This document shows, piece after piece, positions 1-7,289 of a stretch of 11,861 bases of DNA. Each line of letters begins with the position of its first letter. Positions within the stretch are counted from its first letter, which is position 1. Below the pieces are notes generated by a model. That model worked only from the letters and a program-made list of their open reading frames with translations, did not search any database and had not been told where the DNA came from. The translations under genes and the position numbers were made by a program. The DNA is from Flavobacteriales bacterium. Lineage in GTDB: Bacteria > Bacteroidota > Bacteroidia > Flavobacteriales > Flavobacteriaceae. The stretch is taken from contig JALVDN010000143.1 of NCBI GenBank assembly GCA_027008965.1, positions 1 through 11,861 on the forward strand, given 5' to 3'.

Positions 1-582
1 TACTTGTTCAGATCTTTTGATGAGATGCCGGAACATGAGCGTTTGGCCGTTCAAATGAGCAAAGGGCGGGTTTTGGATGTGGGAGCAGGAAGCGGAGTGC
101 ACGCATTGGAACTTCAAAAAAGAGGGCATGAAGTTGTTGCATTGGATATTTCACCCGGAGCTTTTGAGACGATGAAAAAATCCGGGGTGAAAAAACCGGT
201 TCTAAGTGATATTTTTTCCTGGTCACCTGAAAAGAAATTTGATACCATACTTTTGTTGATGAATGGAGCGGGTATGGCCGGAAAAGCTGAATATTTACCG
301 GTTTTACTCAAAAAATTAGAGTTTTTAATTCATCCCGGAGGAAAAATAATGGTGCATACTTCGGATATAAGTTATTTATATGATGCATATCAGCTTGAGT
401 TTCCCCGGAATGAATACTATGGCAATGTGATGTTTTATATCAAATATAAAGGCGAATGTGAATATTTTCCATGGACTTATGTGGATTTAAACACCTTTTC
501 TTATTTTGCAGCGCAAACGGGATTTACTACAAATGTTTTGTATAACCGGGACAATGATGTGCTGTTACAATTAAGTAAATAA
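1..582 (+). CDS. Class I SAM-dependent methyltransferase, 5' end outside window
   Basis: Transfers a methyl group from S-adenosylmethionine to an unknown acceptor, probably in the cytoplasm. The frame is open from base 1 (TAC TTG TTC...) to TAA at 580-582. The TTG at 4 is a poor start because the sequence before motif I (LFRSFDEMPEHE) already resembles the middle of family members, so I treat the gene as truncated by the window edge. Motif I, VLDVGAGSG, is encoded at 70-96 and followed by the acidic motif II (VVALDIS), which binds the SAM ribose. A later LLLMNGAGMAG stretch replaces the usual motif IV, and the C-terminal half looks like a substrate-binding part. It ends 6 bases before the next gene, so the two are probably co-transcribed. 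The substrate cannot be read from the sequence. Confidence 0.85.
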   Translation, partial: YLFRSFDEMPEHERLAVQMSKGRVLDVGAGSGVHALELQKRGHEVVALDISPGAFETMKKSGVKKPVLSDIFSWSPEKKFDTILLLMNGAGMAGKAEYLPVLLKKLEFLIHPGGKIMVHTSDISYLYDAYQLEFPRNEYYGNVMFYIKYKGECEYFPWTYVDLNTFSYFAAQTGFTTNVLYNRDNDVLLQLSK

Positions 583-588
583 GTTAAA

Positions 589-951
589 ATGAAAAAGCAA
601 AATTATTTTACGGGACGATGGAAAGCTGTAGGTTATGTTTTTACAGGTATGGGAAAAGTGCTCCGGTCCGAACACAGCATTTGGGCGCAATGGGGTTTTT
701 TTATGCTTAACTTGATGATTGCATATTATTTGGATTATGTTTTATGGGAATGGATTGTTACCATACTGGGATGGGGTATGATTTTTACGGCCGAAACTTT
801 GAATACGGCCATTGAAAAGCTGGCCGATGTGGTTTCACCGGAATATCATCCCGGAATCGGCGATGTGAAAGATATTTCGGCGGGAGCCGTGGGTTGGGCC
901 GCCTTTACGGTTTTAATAATTTTTATAACTTTATTATTTAAACATATATAG
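589..951 (+). CDS. dgkA: DgkA-family diacylglycerol / undecaprenol kinase
   Basis: Small integral membrane kinase that phosphorylates diacylglycerol or, in many non-proteobacteria, undecaprenol with ATP. The 120-residue length is normal for the family. The family signature is clear: the cytoplasmic catalytic helix ETLNTAIEKLAD (residues 69-80), with the glutamates that hold Mg-ATP, and the second signature KDISAGAV (94-101). Three membrane segments lie at roughly 33-50, 53-70 and 98-117. An N-terminal amphipathic stretch (GRWKAVGYVFTGM) matches the surface helix of the family. The ATG at 589 follows the methyltransferase stop by 6 bases; the antiporter begins 13 bases after its end. Whether the substrate is diacylglycerol or undecaprenol cannot be decided here. 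Confidence 0.9.
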   Translation: MKKQNYFTGRWKAVGYVFTGMGKVLRSEHSIWAQWGFFMLNLMIAYYLDYVLWEWIVTILGWGMIFTAETLNTAIEKLADVVSPEYHPGIGDVKDISAGAVGWAAFTVLIIFITLLFKHI

Positions 952-964
952 TTTTTCATAGAAT

Positions 965-2251
965 ATGAATTCATACTATTTTATTCTGGCACTAAGTTTA
1001 CTTGTAATTTTCTCCTATTTCTTTGATTTGGCTTCAAAAAAATTGAGGATACCTTCGGTTATTTTGCTCATCGGAACAGGCATCATGATTCATTATGTGG
1101 CACGGATAGAAGGTTGGCAAATACCCGACTTGAATATCACCGTTAGTGTTTTGGGTTTGATAGGCTTGCTCTTGATTGTGCTTGAAGCCGCCCTCGATTT
1201 GAAAATCACCCGGAAGAAACTTCCTTTGATCATCCGGGCTTTCTTTACGGCATTGCTCATTCTGTTAGCCACATCGTTTGCCATAGCCGGTATTTTTTTC
1301 TATCTGGGATTAACCGACGATTTCTATATAGCCTATCTTAATGCTATTCCGCTTTCGGTGGTGAGTAGTGCTATCATGATACCGAGTGTGATGAATTTAG
1401 ACGAGGAAAAAAAAGAATTTTTAATTTATGAATCCACTTTCAGTGACATTCTCGGTATTTTGATTTTTGATATTGTTCTACAAATGGGGCATGGGGGAAC
1501 CGAGGTTTTTAAAAAAGTCTCTCTGGGTTTATTGGCCACCCTATTAATTTCTTTGCTTGTAGGTTATGTTTTGATTTTCCTTTTTGAAAATATCAAATCC
1601 AAAGTAAAATTCTTTTTGTTTCTATCAATTCTAACCGCTTTGTTTGTAACCGGGAAAATACTTCATTTATCTTCGCTCATCATCATATTGATTTTCGGTT
1701 TGATGTTGGAGAACTACAATATTTTCTTCCGCGGCTTTTTGAAAAAAATCTATTTCCCCGATAAGATTGAAACCGTACGCGAGCAATTTAAACTCATCAC
1801 TTTTGAAACCGCCTTTCTCATTCGTACGTTTTTCTTTGTGGTGTTCGGTATGACCATTGATGTTTTGGGATTATTTCATACGCGTGTAATCATATTGGGA
1901 ACTTTGATTTTGATTTTGACCTATTTCGTAAGGTTTATCAATTTGAAACTCTTGTATCACAGCCGAAGTATTTTTCCAGAAGTGCTCATGGCGCCGAGAG
2001 GGCTCATCACTGTATTATTATACTTCAAAATTCCTGATCATTTGAAACTTCCGGAATTTAAAGAGATAATATCTTTTGTGATTTTAGGTTCGGCTTTTTT
2101 AATGATGATAGGTTTATTGGTGTCGGGGAGAAAAACTTCCGAAGAAGAGTTTCAATTTATGGAAGATGCCGACAGGGGGGGATATGGAGAAGATTACGGT
2201 TTATTGGAAAAATGGACACATCAACAATCTGAATCATATCCAAAAGAATGA
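965..2251 (+). CDS. Cation/proton antiporter, CPA superfamily (NhaP/KefB-like)
   Basis: Inner-membrane secondary transporter that exchanges Na+ or K+ for protons. The 428-residue protein is almost wholly hydrophobic, with about a dozen membrane segments between residues 4 and 388. Family marks are the first-helix stretch with KKLRIPSVILLIGTGI (25-40), the unwound-helix region around IPLSVVSSAIMIPSV (128-142), the ion-site helix ESTFSDILGI (156-165) and the conserved-arginine stretch APRGLITVLLY (343-353). In the ion-site helix the usual Asn-Asp pair of CPA1 proteins reads Ser-Asp (160-161). Unlike Kef systems there is no RCK/TrkA domain; the tail after residue 390 is short, acidic and soluble. 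The start ATG lies 13 bases after dgkA, and the stop overlaps the next start as ATGA. Ion specificity is not determined. Confidence 0.88.
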   Translation: MNSYYFILALSLLVIFSYFFDLASKKLRIPSVILLIGTGIMIHYVARIEGWQIPDLNITVSVLGLIGLLLIVLEAALDLKITRKKLPLIIRAFFTALLILLATSFAIAGIFFYLGLTDDFYIAYLNAIPLSVVSSAIMIPSVMNLDEEKKEFLIYESTFSDILGILIFDIVLQMGHGGTEVFKKVSLGLLATLLISLLVGYVLIFLFENIKSKVKFFLFLSILTALFVTGKILHLSSLIIILIFGLMLENYNIFFRGFLKKIYFPDKIETVREQFKLITFETAFLIRTFFFVVFGMTIDVLGLFHTRVIILGTLILILTYFVRFINLKLLYHSRSIFPEVLMAPRGLITVLLYFKIPDHLKLPEFKEIISFVILGSAFLMMIGLLVSGRKTSEEEFQFMEDADRGGYGEDYGLLEKWTHQQSESYPKE

Positions 2252-2736
2252 AAGAACTGGCCTTGATGCGACATGGTAAATCGGCATGGGACAAACCTTA
2301 TCAAACCGATAAGGAAAGACCACTTAAAGCCAAGGGGAAAAAACGAACGAAAAAAATAGCCCGCTTCCTGCGTGAAAAAAATTTTATCCCCGAGCTGATT
2401 GTTTCAAGTGATGCTACACGTGCCATTCAAACCGCCAAAGTCATCCGGAAAGAACTTGGAATTTCTGCCGATATAAAAATAGAACCGTTGATTTATTCGG
2501 GTGATGAAGAAGATGTGCTTCACATCATTTATGGATTGGACAATTCCGTTAACCGGGTTTTGATCATCGGTCATAATCCCGATTTCACCGAACTGGTCAA
2601 CGAATTTTCCGATGAGCCCGTTTTTCATTTGCCCACCTCCGGAACATTGGCGGTGCGATTTCATACGGATAAATGGGAAAACATTCCTTTAGCCAAAAAG
2701 GAAACTTTGTTTTTTATAACTCCTAAAATGTTATAA
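2248..2736 (+). CDS. SixA-like histidine phosphatase
   Basis: Histidine-phosphatase superfamily (phosphoglycerate mutase fold), in the small SixA branch whose E. coli member removes phosphate from a phosphohistidine of a signalling protein. The catalytic RHG is at residues 8-10 with the following K-S-x-W typical of SixA. The phosphate-pocket arginine sits in SSDATRAIQTA (53-63), and the second catalytic histidine is in IGHNPDFTEL (H109). The length of 162 residues is normal. Its start overlaps the antiporter stop by four bases, so translation is probably coupled. It is the last gene of the plus-strand run and faces the minus-strand operon tail to tail. No histidine kinase lies nearby, so its target is unknown; a small-molecule phosphatase is possible. 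Confidence 0.85.
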   Translation: MKELALMRHGKSAWDKPYQTDKERPLKAKGKKRTKKIARFLREKNFIPELIVSSDATRAIQTAKVIRKELGISADIKIEPLIYSGDEEDVLHIIYGLDNSVNRVLIIGHNPDFTELVNEFSDEPVFHLPTSGTLAVRFHTDKWENIPLAKKETLFFITPKML

Positions 2737-2771
2737 TTCAAGGTTGATATAAAAATGAAATGCTGACAGTC

Positions 2772-2799
2772 TTGAAGAGGAAGATCTATTTTTCTTCAA
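2772..2799. terminator. Possible stem-loop between converging genes
   Basis: A perfect 7-bp inverted repeat, TTGAAGA (2772-2778) and TCTTCAA (2793-2799), encloses a 14-base loop between and into the converging gene ends. It overlaps the last codons of the HAD phosphatase gene. There is no long U tract, so a terminator role is only inferred from position. Confidence 0.25.
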
Positions 2800-3307
2800 A
2801 ATGGTTTCCAACCTTTTTCATCAATTCTTCCCATTGACCGGATCGTTTAAAAATTTCTTCAACAAATTCCCTGAAAGCACCTTCTCCGCCTTTATGCTCG
2901 GTAATATAATCTACCATCAATTTGATGTACTCCGGAGCTTGAGCGGGAGCGGCCGTAAAACCGGCATGTCTGAATATACCCATATCATTCACATCATCAC
3001 CTATATATGCTACTTCTTCCCAATCCACATTCAATTCATGCAACAAATTTTCTAAAACGTTCAATTTGTTTTTTACACCCAGAAAAACATATTCTATTTT
3101 TAATTTCTCAGTTCGTTTGCGCGTGATTTCCGTAAGTTCGCCTGAAAGTACAACCACCGGAATACCCATTAACTTGGCAAAGAAAACGCCTGCACTGTCC
3201 GACGTGTTAAATCTTCTCATAACATCGCCTTCGGCTGAATAATACATGCTCCCGTCGGTCCACACACCGTCAATGTCCGTAACAATAAGTTTAGGTAGTT
3301 TTTTCAT
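2786..3307 (-). CDS. KdsC-like HAD phosphatase, probably nonulosonate (KDN/Neu5Ac) 9-phosphate phosphatase
   Basis: Type C0 HAD hydrolase of about 173 residues that removes the terminal phosphate from a keto-deoxy sugar acid. Numbered from the ATG at 3307, the nucleophile and acid/base pair are D11 and D13 in DIDGVWTD, motif II is S55, the motif III lysine lies near K79-K81, and motif IV is GDDVND (103-108). A TTG at 3319 would add four residues and overlap the neuB stop; I prefer the ATG, which leaves a 4-base gap. Position directly after a NeuB-like synthase argues for a nonulosonate 9-phosphate rather than KDO 8-phosphate. E57 and K68 have the same spacing as the Glu56/Lys67 pair I recall as specificity residues of the Bacteroides KDN-9-phosphate phosphatase BT1713. 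It is the last gene of the six-gene operon. Confidence 0.85.
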   Translation of the reverse strand: MKKLPKLIVTDIDGVWTDGSMYYSAEGDVMRRFNTSDSAGVFFAKLMGIPVVVLSGELTEITRKRTEKLKIEYVFLGVKNKLNVLENLLHELNVDWEEVAYIGDDVNDMGIFRHAGFTAAPAQAPEYIKLMVDYITEHKGGEGAFREFVEEIFKRSGQWEELMKKVGNHFEEK

Positions 3308-3311
3308 GTTG

Positions 3312-4379
3312 TTATTCAATTGAATCCGGATAGATAATTTCGTTTACCGGAATGGTTTTTTTTACTTTCTTCCCAATCACCATGTGCCGGTCACGCCATT
3401 TAAAACCATCCCCCGGTGATAATAAATGTATATCTTCTTCGGAGATGATTTCACCGGGATGTAACGTCCGTTTTGAGGCAATGCTTCTTTCCAGTTTAAT
3501 TCTAGTTTGTTCAATTCCCGGTGCAATATAAATATCTTCTTCCCCCAGCCATTTTTCCAAAAGGCGTAAATCTCTTATCATGCGGTTTACACCATCTGGG
3601 CCAAGCGAGCCTGCCTGATCGGTTCCTTTCATCCTGCGATCAATGGTGACGTGTTTTTCAATGATTTTGGCGCCCATGGCGGCCGCCGCTAAAGGTGCGG
3701 CAATGCCTATGGTATGATCCGAAAACCCGATAATATATTGCGGATAATGTTTTTGCAAGTATGTGATACTGCGTAGATTGACATTTTCCGGACGGGTGGG
3801 ATATTCCGATGTACAATGCAGAATGGCTATCTTTTCATGGTGTTTGACAATCACCTCCAAAGCTTCATCCAGTTCTCTTTTTCCGGCCATTCCGGTAGAA
3901 AGAATAATGGGGATTTTGGTTTCGGCCAAAGCCTCCAATAAAGGCAGGTTGGTCAAATCACGGCTGGCTACTTTTAAAAAATCAGGAGTGAATAATTTTA
4001 AAATGCTCATGGCACCGGGCGAAGTGATGGTTTCAATGAAATCCACACCGTAGTTTTCCTTGGCATATTTGTAAATTTCAAAATGCTCTTCGTCAGACAA
4101 TTCCAAATAAGCCCGGTGTTCGCCGTATGTTTTCCCGAATGCGTGCGGACTGTCATAAGGTTTATTCATGGCTGAAGCCGAAAGTTCCTCCGTCAGATCT
4201 CTTTTGGTGAGTTTGATGGCGTCTATAGGGTCCAGTTGCAGGCCGAATAATTCTTCCCGGATGGGGCGGGTGACCATGTCCACAATCAATTTGGCAATAT
4301 CCACCGAACCATTGTGGTTTTGTCCTATCTCTCCGATGATATATGTCCGGTCACTATTTTTTATTTCTTTCCATTTCAT
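3312..4379 (-). CDS. neuB: NeuB-family nonulosonic acid (sialic acid / KDN 9-phosphate) synthase
   Basis: Condenses phosphoenolpyruvate with a mannose-type sugar or sugar phosphate to give a nine-carbon keto-deoxy acid. The 355-residue protein has a TIM-barrel synthase domain (about 10-280) followed by a SAF (antifreeze-like) domain (about 295-355). Visible family marks are GEIGQNHNG (16-24), STGMA (161-165), HCTSEYP (188-194), GFSDHT (218-223) and EKHVTIDR (241-248). The usual KFQ after the first strand reads KLTKRDL (56-62). The start overlaps the cytidylyltransferase gene by 26 bases; no other in-frame ATG is close. The phosphatase follows 4 bases downstream. Having a dedicated phosphatase suggests a phosphorylated acceptor (mannose-6-phosphate or ManNAc-6-phosphate), as in the mammalian and Bacteroides pathways, rather than free ManNAc as in Neisseria. 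Confidence 0.92.
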   Translation of the reverse strand: MKWKEIKNSDRTYIIGEIGQNHNGSVDIAKLIVDMVTRPIREELFGLQLDPIDAIKLTKRDLTEELSASAMNKPYDSPHAFGKTYGEHRAYLELSDEEHFEIYKYAKENYGVDFIETITSPGAMSILKLFTPDFLKVASRDLTNLPLLEALAETKIPIILSTGMAGKRELDEALEVIVKHHEKIAILHCTSEYPTRPENVNLRSITYLQKHYPQYIIGFSDHTIGIAAPLAAAAMGAKIIEKHVTIDRRMKGTDQAGSLGPDGVNRMIRDLRLLEKWLGEEDIYIAPGIEQTRIKLERSIASKRTLHPGEIISEEDIHLLSPGDGFKWRDRHMVIGKKVKKTIPVNEIIYPDSIE

Positions 4380-5103
4380 CTTGCATCTTTTTTAGCCATG
4401 ACGCATTTTTTTGTATCTCCGAAATTAAGAAATAAATATCATCCGGATGATCACTTGATTTCCACCATGTATAAATTTTTTTCAAAAGTTCAAAATCCTG
4501 CTTTGTATCCAAGGTTAAACGATAATTTTTTTTCTGCAATTCATGCGGTATGGAAAACCAATGAAGATGAAATTTTTCCGGATGTAAATAAATATAATTT
4601 GTCACATGCTCCCTGTAAAAAACATCTTGCGTTTCGACTGCTATTTTTTCCAAAGCTTTCAAGGTTACAAATTCGGCAAACAGTCCGGTGTGTGAAAGGA
4701 TGGCCGGTGTCCCGTCATCAAATTTGTAAGAAGCATAATCCGTCTCCGGAGGAAGACTTTCCAAAAAAGGTTTGATAAATCGGGGTTCCAGGAAAGGATT
4801 ATCCGCATTGATTCTGACCATACGGTCGTATCCATAGGTTATGGCGGCCTCCGTAAATCTTTTCAGTACATCCATTTCGCTTCCGCGGAAAGATTTGATT
4901 TCATAGCGCTTGGCTATTTGTTCTAATAGGTTGTCATCGGATGAAGTAGTAGTGGCTAAAATGATATTTTCTTTTCCAAAATGATTTTCCAATCGTTCAA
5001 TCAAAAGTTCCGTTACACTTTTATCTTTATAAAAAGGTAAAACGGTTTTTTTAGGAAAACGAGATGATCCTGTACGTGCTTGGATGATAAAGGCGGTTTT
5101 CAT
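4354..5103 (-). CDS. SpsF/NeuA-like cytidylyltransferase
   Basis: Nucleotidyltransferase-fold protein of 249 residues resembling the SpsF and acylneuraminate cytidylyltransferase group; expected to activate the nonulosonate as its CMP sugar. The N-terminal nucleotide-binding signature is FIIQARTGSSRFPKK (5-19), followed by ILATTTSSDDNLL (48-60), FRGSEMDVLKRF (72-83) and the metal-site region VRINADNPFLEP (96-107). The long C-terminal part carries YREHVTNYI and YRLTLDTKQDFELL, typical of SpsF proteins. The ATG at 5103 lies 3 bases after the ABC ATPase gene, and the 3' end overlaps neuB by 26 bases. SpsF annotations are loose, so the CMP-sugar role rests mainly on the neighbouring synthase and phosphatase. 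Confidence 0.82.
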   Translation of the reverse strand: MKTAFIIQARTGSSRFPKKTVLPFYKDKSVTELLIERLENHFGKENIILATTTSSDDNLLEQIAKRYEIKSFRGSEMDVLKRFTEAAITYGYDRMVRINADNPFLEPRFIKPFLESLPPETDYASYKFDDGTPAILSHTGLFAEFVTLKALEKIAVETQDVFYREHVTNYIYLHPEKFHLHWFSIPHELQKKNYRLTLDTKQDFELLKKIYTWWKSSDHPDDIYFLISEIQKNASWLKKMQDEMERNKK

Positions 5104-5106
5104 ATC

Positions 5107-5808
5107 TCAGGAAACAGACTGCTTGGTTTCGTCGCTCACAATTTTTCCGTCAAAAAGTTTGATAAGACGCTTGCTGTGTTCTGCAATATCAGGTTCATGT
5201 GTTACTAATATAATGGTATTTCCTTCGGCATGTAACCGGTCAAAAAGCCGCATGATTTCCTCAGACGATTTACTATCCAAATTCCCCGTAGGTTCATCGG
5301 CTAAAATGAGAGAAGGATTATTCACTAATGCACGGGCAATGGCCACTCTTTGTCTTTGGCCGCCCGATAGTTGATTGGGTTTATGATCCAGCCGGTCTCC
5401 CAAACCCACGCTTTTCAAAGCCTCTTCGGCCCGTTGCATACGTTCTTTTTTGGGGATGCCGGCATAAACCAAAGGCAATGCCACATTTTCCAACGCGGTG
5501 AGTTTGGGTAGCAAATTAAAAGTTTGAAAAACAAATCCTATTTCTTTATTTCTAATTTCCGCCAATTCATCATCTTCCATTTCACTCACATTGGAACCTT
5601 TCAAATAATAAGTTCCCGAAGTGGGTGTATCCAAAGCACCGATGATATTCATCAGCGTGGATTTTCCGCTTCCCGATGGTCCCATCAAGGCAACATATTC
5701 TCCTTGATGTATATCTAAATCTATATTTCGCAAAGCATGAACTTCCGTTTCACCCATTTGATAGATTTTTGAAATATTTTTCAGGTCGATAATTTTGTCA
5801 GTGTTCAT
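5107..5808 (-). CDS. ABC transporter ATP-binding protein, LolD/MacB type
   Basis: ATPase subunit of an ABC system that would act on the cytoplasmic face of the inner membrane, in the group that powers lipoprotein release or MacB-type mechanotransmission. Numbered from the ATG at 5808, Walker A is GPSGSGKST (43-51), the Q-loop glutamine is Q95, the signature is LSGGQ (147-151), Walker B is ILADEP (168-173) with the D-loop GNLD, and the switch histidine is H204. The phrase TGNLDSKSSEEIM is typical of LolD/MacB. A start at 5820 would add MFLV; I chose 5808 because families usually start there. Either choice overlaps the preceding aminotransferase gene. No permease gene lies in the window, so the partner is encoded elsewhere and the substrate is unknown. 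Confidence 0.9.
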   Translation of the reverse strand: MNTDKIIDLKNISKIYQMGETEVHALRNIDLDIHQGEYVALMGPSGSGKSTLMNIIGALDTPTSGTYYLKGSNVSEMEDDELAEIRNKEIGFVFQTFNLLPKLTALENVALPLVYAGIPKKERMQRAEEALKSVGLGDRLDHKPNQLSGGQRQRVAIARALVNNPSLILADEPTGNLDSKSSEEIMRLFDRLHAEGNTIILVTHEPDIAEHSKRLIKLFDGKIVSDETKQSVS

Positions 5809-7288
5809 AACTAAAAACATTTTTCAGCAGGTGTTCCGCTTGCGCTTGATAATCAAAATCTTTATGCCAAAAATCCGCTCCTTTGGCCTTGTAATATTTT
5901 TCAGCAATGGAGTTGCCTTTTTGAATGATATATTCCAAGGCTTCCAAAATAGTATCCACTTCCTCATCAGACATGGTGGGATGTATGGAGATGCGTGTCC
6001 AGCCCGGCTTGCATTCGGGATGGCCTTGAGTGATTTCTTTTCTTAACTCGGCCGATTTTTGCTTGTCAAGTCCCAATAGATAATGACCGTATGTTCCGGC
6101 ACATGAACATCCGCCCCTGGATTGAATGCCAAACATATCATTGAGTAGCCTTATCATTAAACCGTAACGCATTTTATCATTTAAAAACGATATCACACCC
6201 AATCGTTTTTTGTGTCTTCCTTCCAAAACTTTTATACCCGGAATACTTTCCATCCCCGATAGTAATTTCCCCAAAATTTCTTCTTCACGCGCCCTGATTT
6301 TATCCGTTCCCATTTGTTCTTTTAATTGAATAGCCAATGCTGTTTTAATCATCTGTAAAAATCCGGGGGTTCCACCATCTTCCCTGATTTCAGGGTTATC
6401 AAAATATTCACGACCTTCCCACGGGTCGGTCCAAATCACCGTTCCTCCCCCGGGATGATCGGGAATGCGGTTTTGATATAATTTCTTTTTCATTACTAAG
6501 ATACCTCCTGTGCCGGGACCACCGAGAAATTTATGCGGTGAAAAAGTTACGGCATCCGGTATTTTTTCTTCCGGCAATCCTGATAAATGAATATCCACAT
6601 AAGGGGCCGAGCAGGCATAATCCAAAAAAGACAATCCGCCATAGCGATGAATCATTTCCGTCATCTGATGAACCGGAGGTTCAAGGCCGGTCACATTGGA
6701 ACAAGCAGTTAAGGCCAATATCAAAGGACGGTCTTGATATTTTTTCAATAAGTCCTCAAAAGCGTTCAAGTCCGGGAAACCATCTTCTCCATAAGGAATC
6801 ACAACCACATCGGCCAATGTTTCCAACCAGGAAGTATGATTGGAATGATGCTCCATGTGGCTTACAAAAACCACCGGAATTTTATCTAAACTTTGCCTAA
6901 TTTGCTCGCGATATTTCTCGTGCACTTTCAGTCCTAAAAGACGTTGCAGTTTGTTCACCGCCGAGGTCATTCCATAACCTGCCTGAATCAAAATCCAATA
7001 ATCATCGGCTTGCAAGTGTTCCTTGACTCTTTCCTGGGCTTGATGATAAGCCTGTGTCATAATCATCCCCGTAAACGATGTTTCGGAGTGTGTATTGGCC
7101 ACATAAGGTCCAAGTAATTCCGAAATTTTCTTTTCAATGGGGGCATATAGCCTTCCGCTTGCCGTCCAGTCGGCATATATCAATTTCTTGTTTCCGAACG
7201 GAGTGGGAATATTGGTGTCAATGCCAACAATTTGTTTTCTGAACGTATCAAAATAGGACGACAAACATTCGGTTTCCACAGGATTCAT
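5798..7288 (-). CDS. Class V aminotransferase, cysteine-desulfurase-like PLP enzyme
   Basis: PLP-dependent fold-type I enzyme, related to SufS/NifS and isopenicillin-epimerase-like proteins. Of its 496 residues, IYADWTASGRLYAPI (37-51) is the conserved N-terminal phosphate-side motif, MEHHSNHTSW (145-154) holds the histidine stacking on PLP, DYACSAPY (223-230) supplies the pyridine-nitrogen aspartate, and the PLP lysine is K253 in FSPHKFLGGPGTGG. The loop QSRGGCSCAGTYGH (389-402) has two cysteines (394, 396) where desulfurases carry their catalytic cysteine. It is about 90 residues longer than SufS, with an added C-terminal tail (about 455-496). No Suf partners are nearby. It begins one base after the mutase gene and overlaps the ABC ATPase gene. 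The reaction could be cysteine desulfuration or a different lyase/aminotransferase reaction. Confidence 0.88.
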   Translation of the reverse strand: MNPVETECLSSYFDTFRKQIVGIDTNIPTPFGNKKLIYADWTASGRLYAPIEKKISELLGPYVANTHSETSFTGMIMTQAYHQAQERVKEHLQADDYWILIQAGYGMTSAVNKLQRLLGLKVHEKYREQIRQSLDKIPVVFVSHMEHHSNHTSWLETLADVVVIPYGEDGFPDLNAFEDLLKKYQDRPLILALTACSNVTGLEPPVHQMTEMIHRYGGLSFLDYACSAPYVDIHLSGLPEEKIPDAVTFSPHKFLGGPGTGGILVMKKKLYQNRIPDHPGGGTVIWTDPWEGREYFDNPEIREDGGTPGFLQMIKTALAIQLKEQMGTDKIRAREEEILGKLLSGMESIPGIKVLEGRHKKRLGVISFLNDKMRYGLMIRLLNDMFGIQSRGGCSCAGTYGHYLLGLDKQKSAELRKEITQGHPECKPGWTRISIHPTMSDEEVDTILEALEYIIQKGNSIAEKYYKAKGADFWHKDFDYQAQAEHLLKNVFSYEH

Positions 7289-7289
7289 G

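Noticed and set aside
2786..3319. TTG start at 3319 for the HAD phosphatase
   Set aside because: An in-frame ATG four codons later places DIDG at the usual distance from the start; TTG starts are rarer, though translational overlap with neuB keeps it possible.
4314..4775. Plus-strand 153-codon frame opposite neuB and the cytidylyltransferase gene
   Set aside because: It lies wholly antisense to two genes with clear family motifs and shows no motif of its own.
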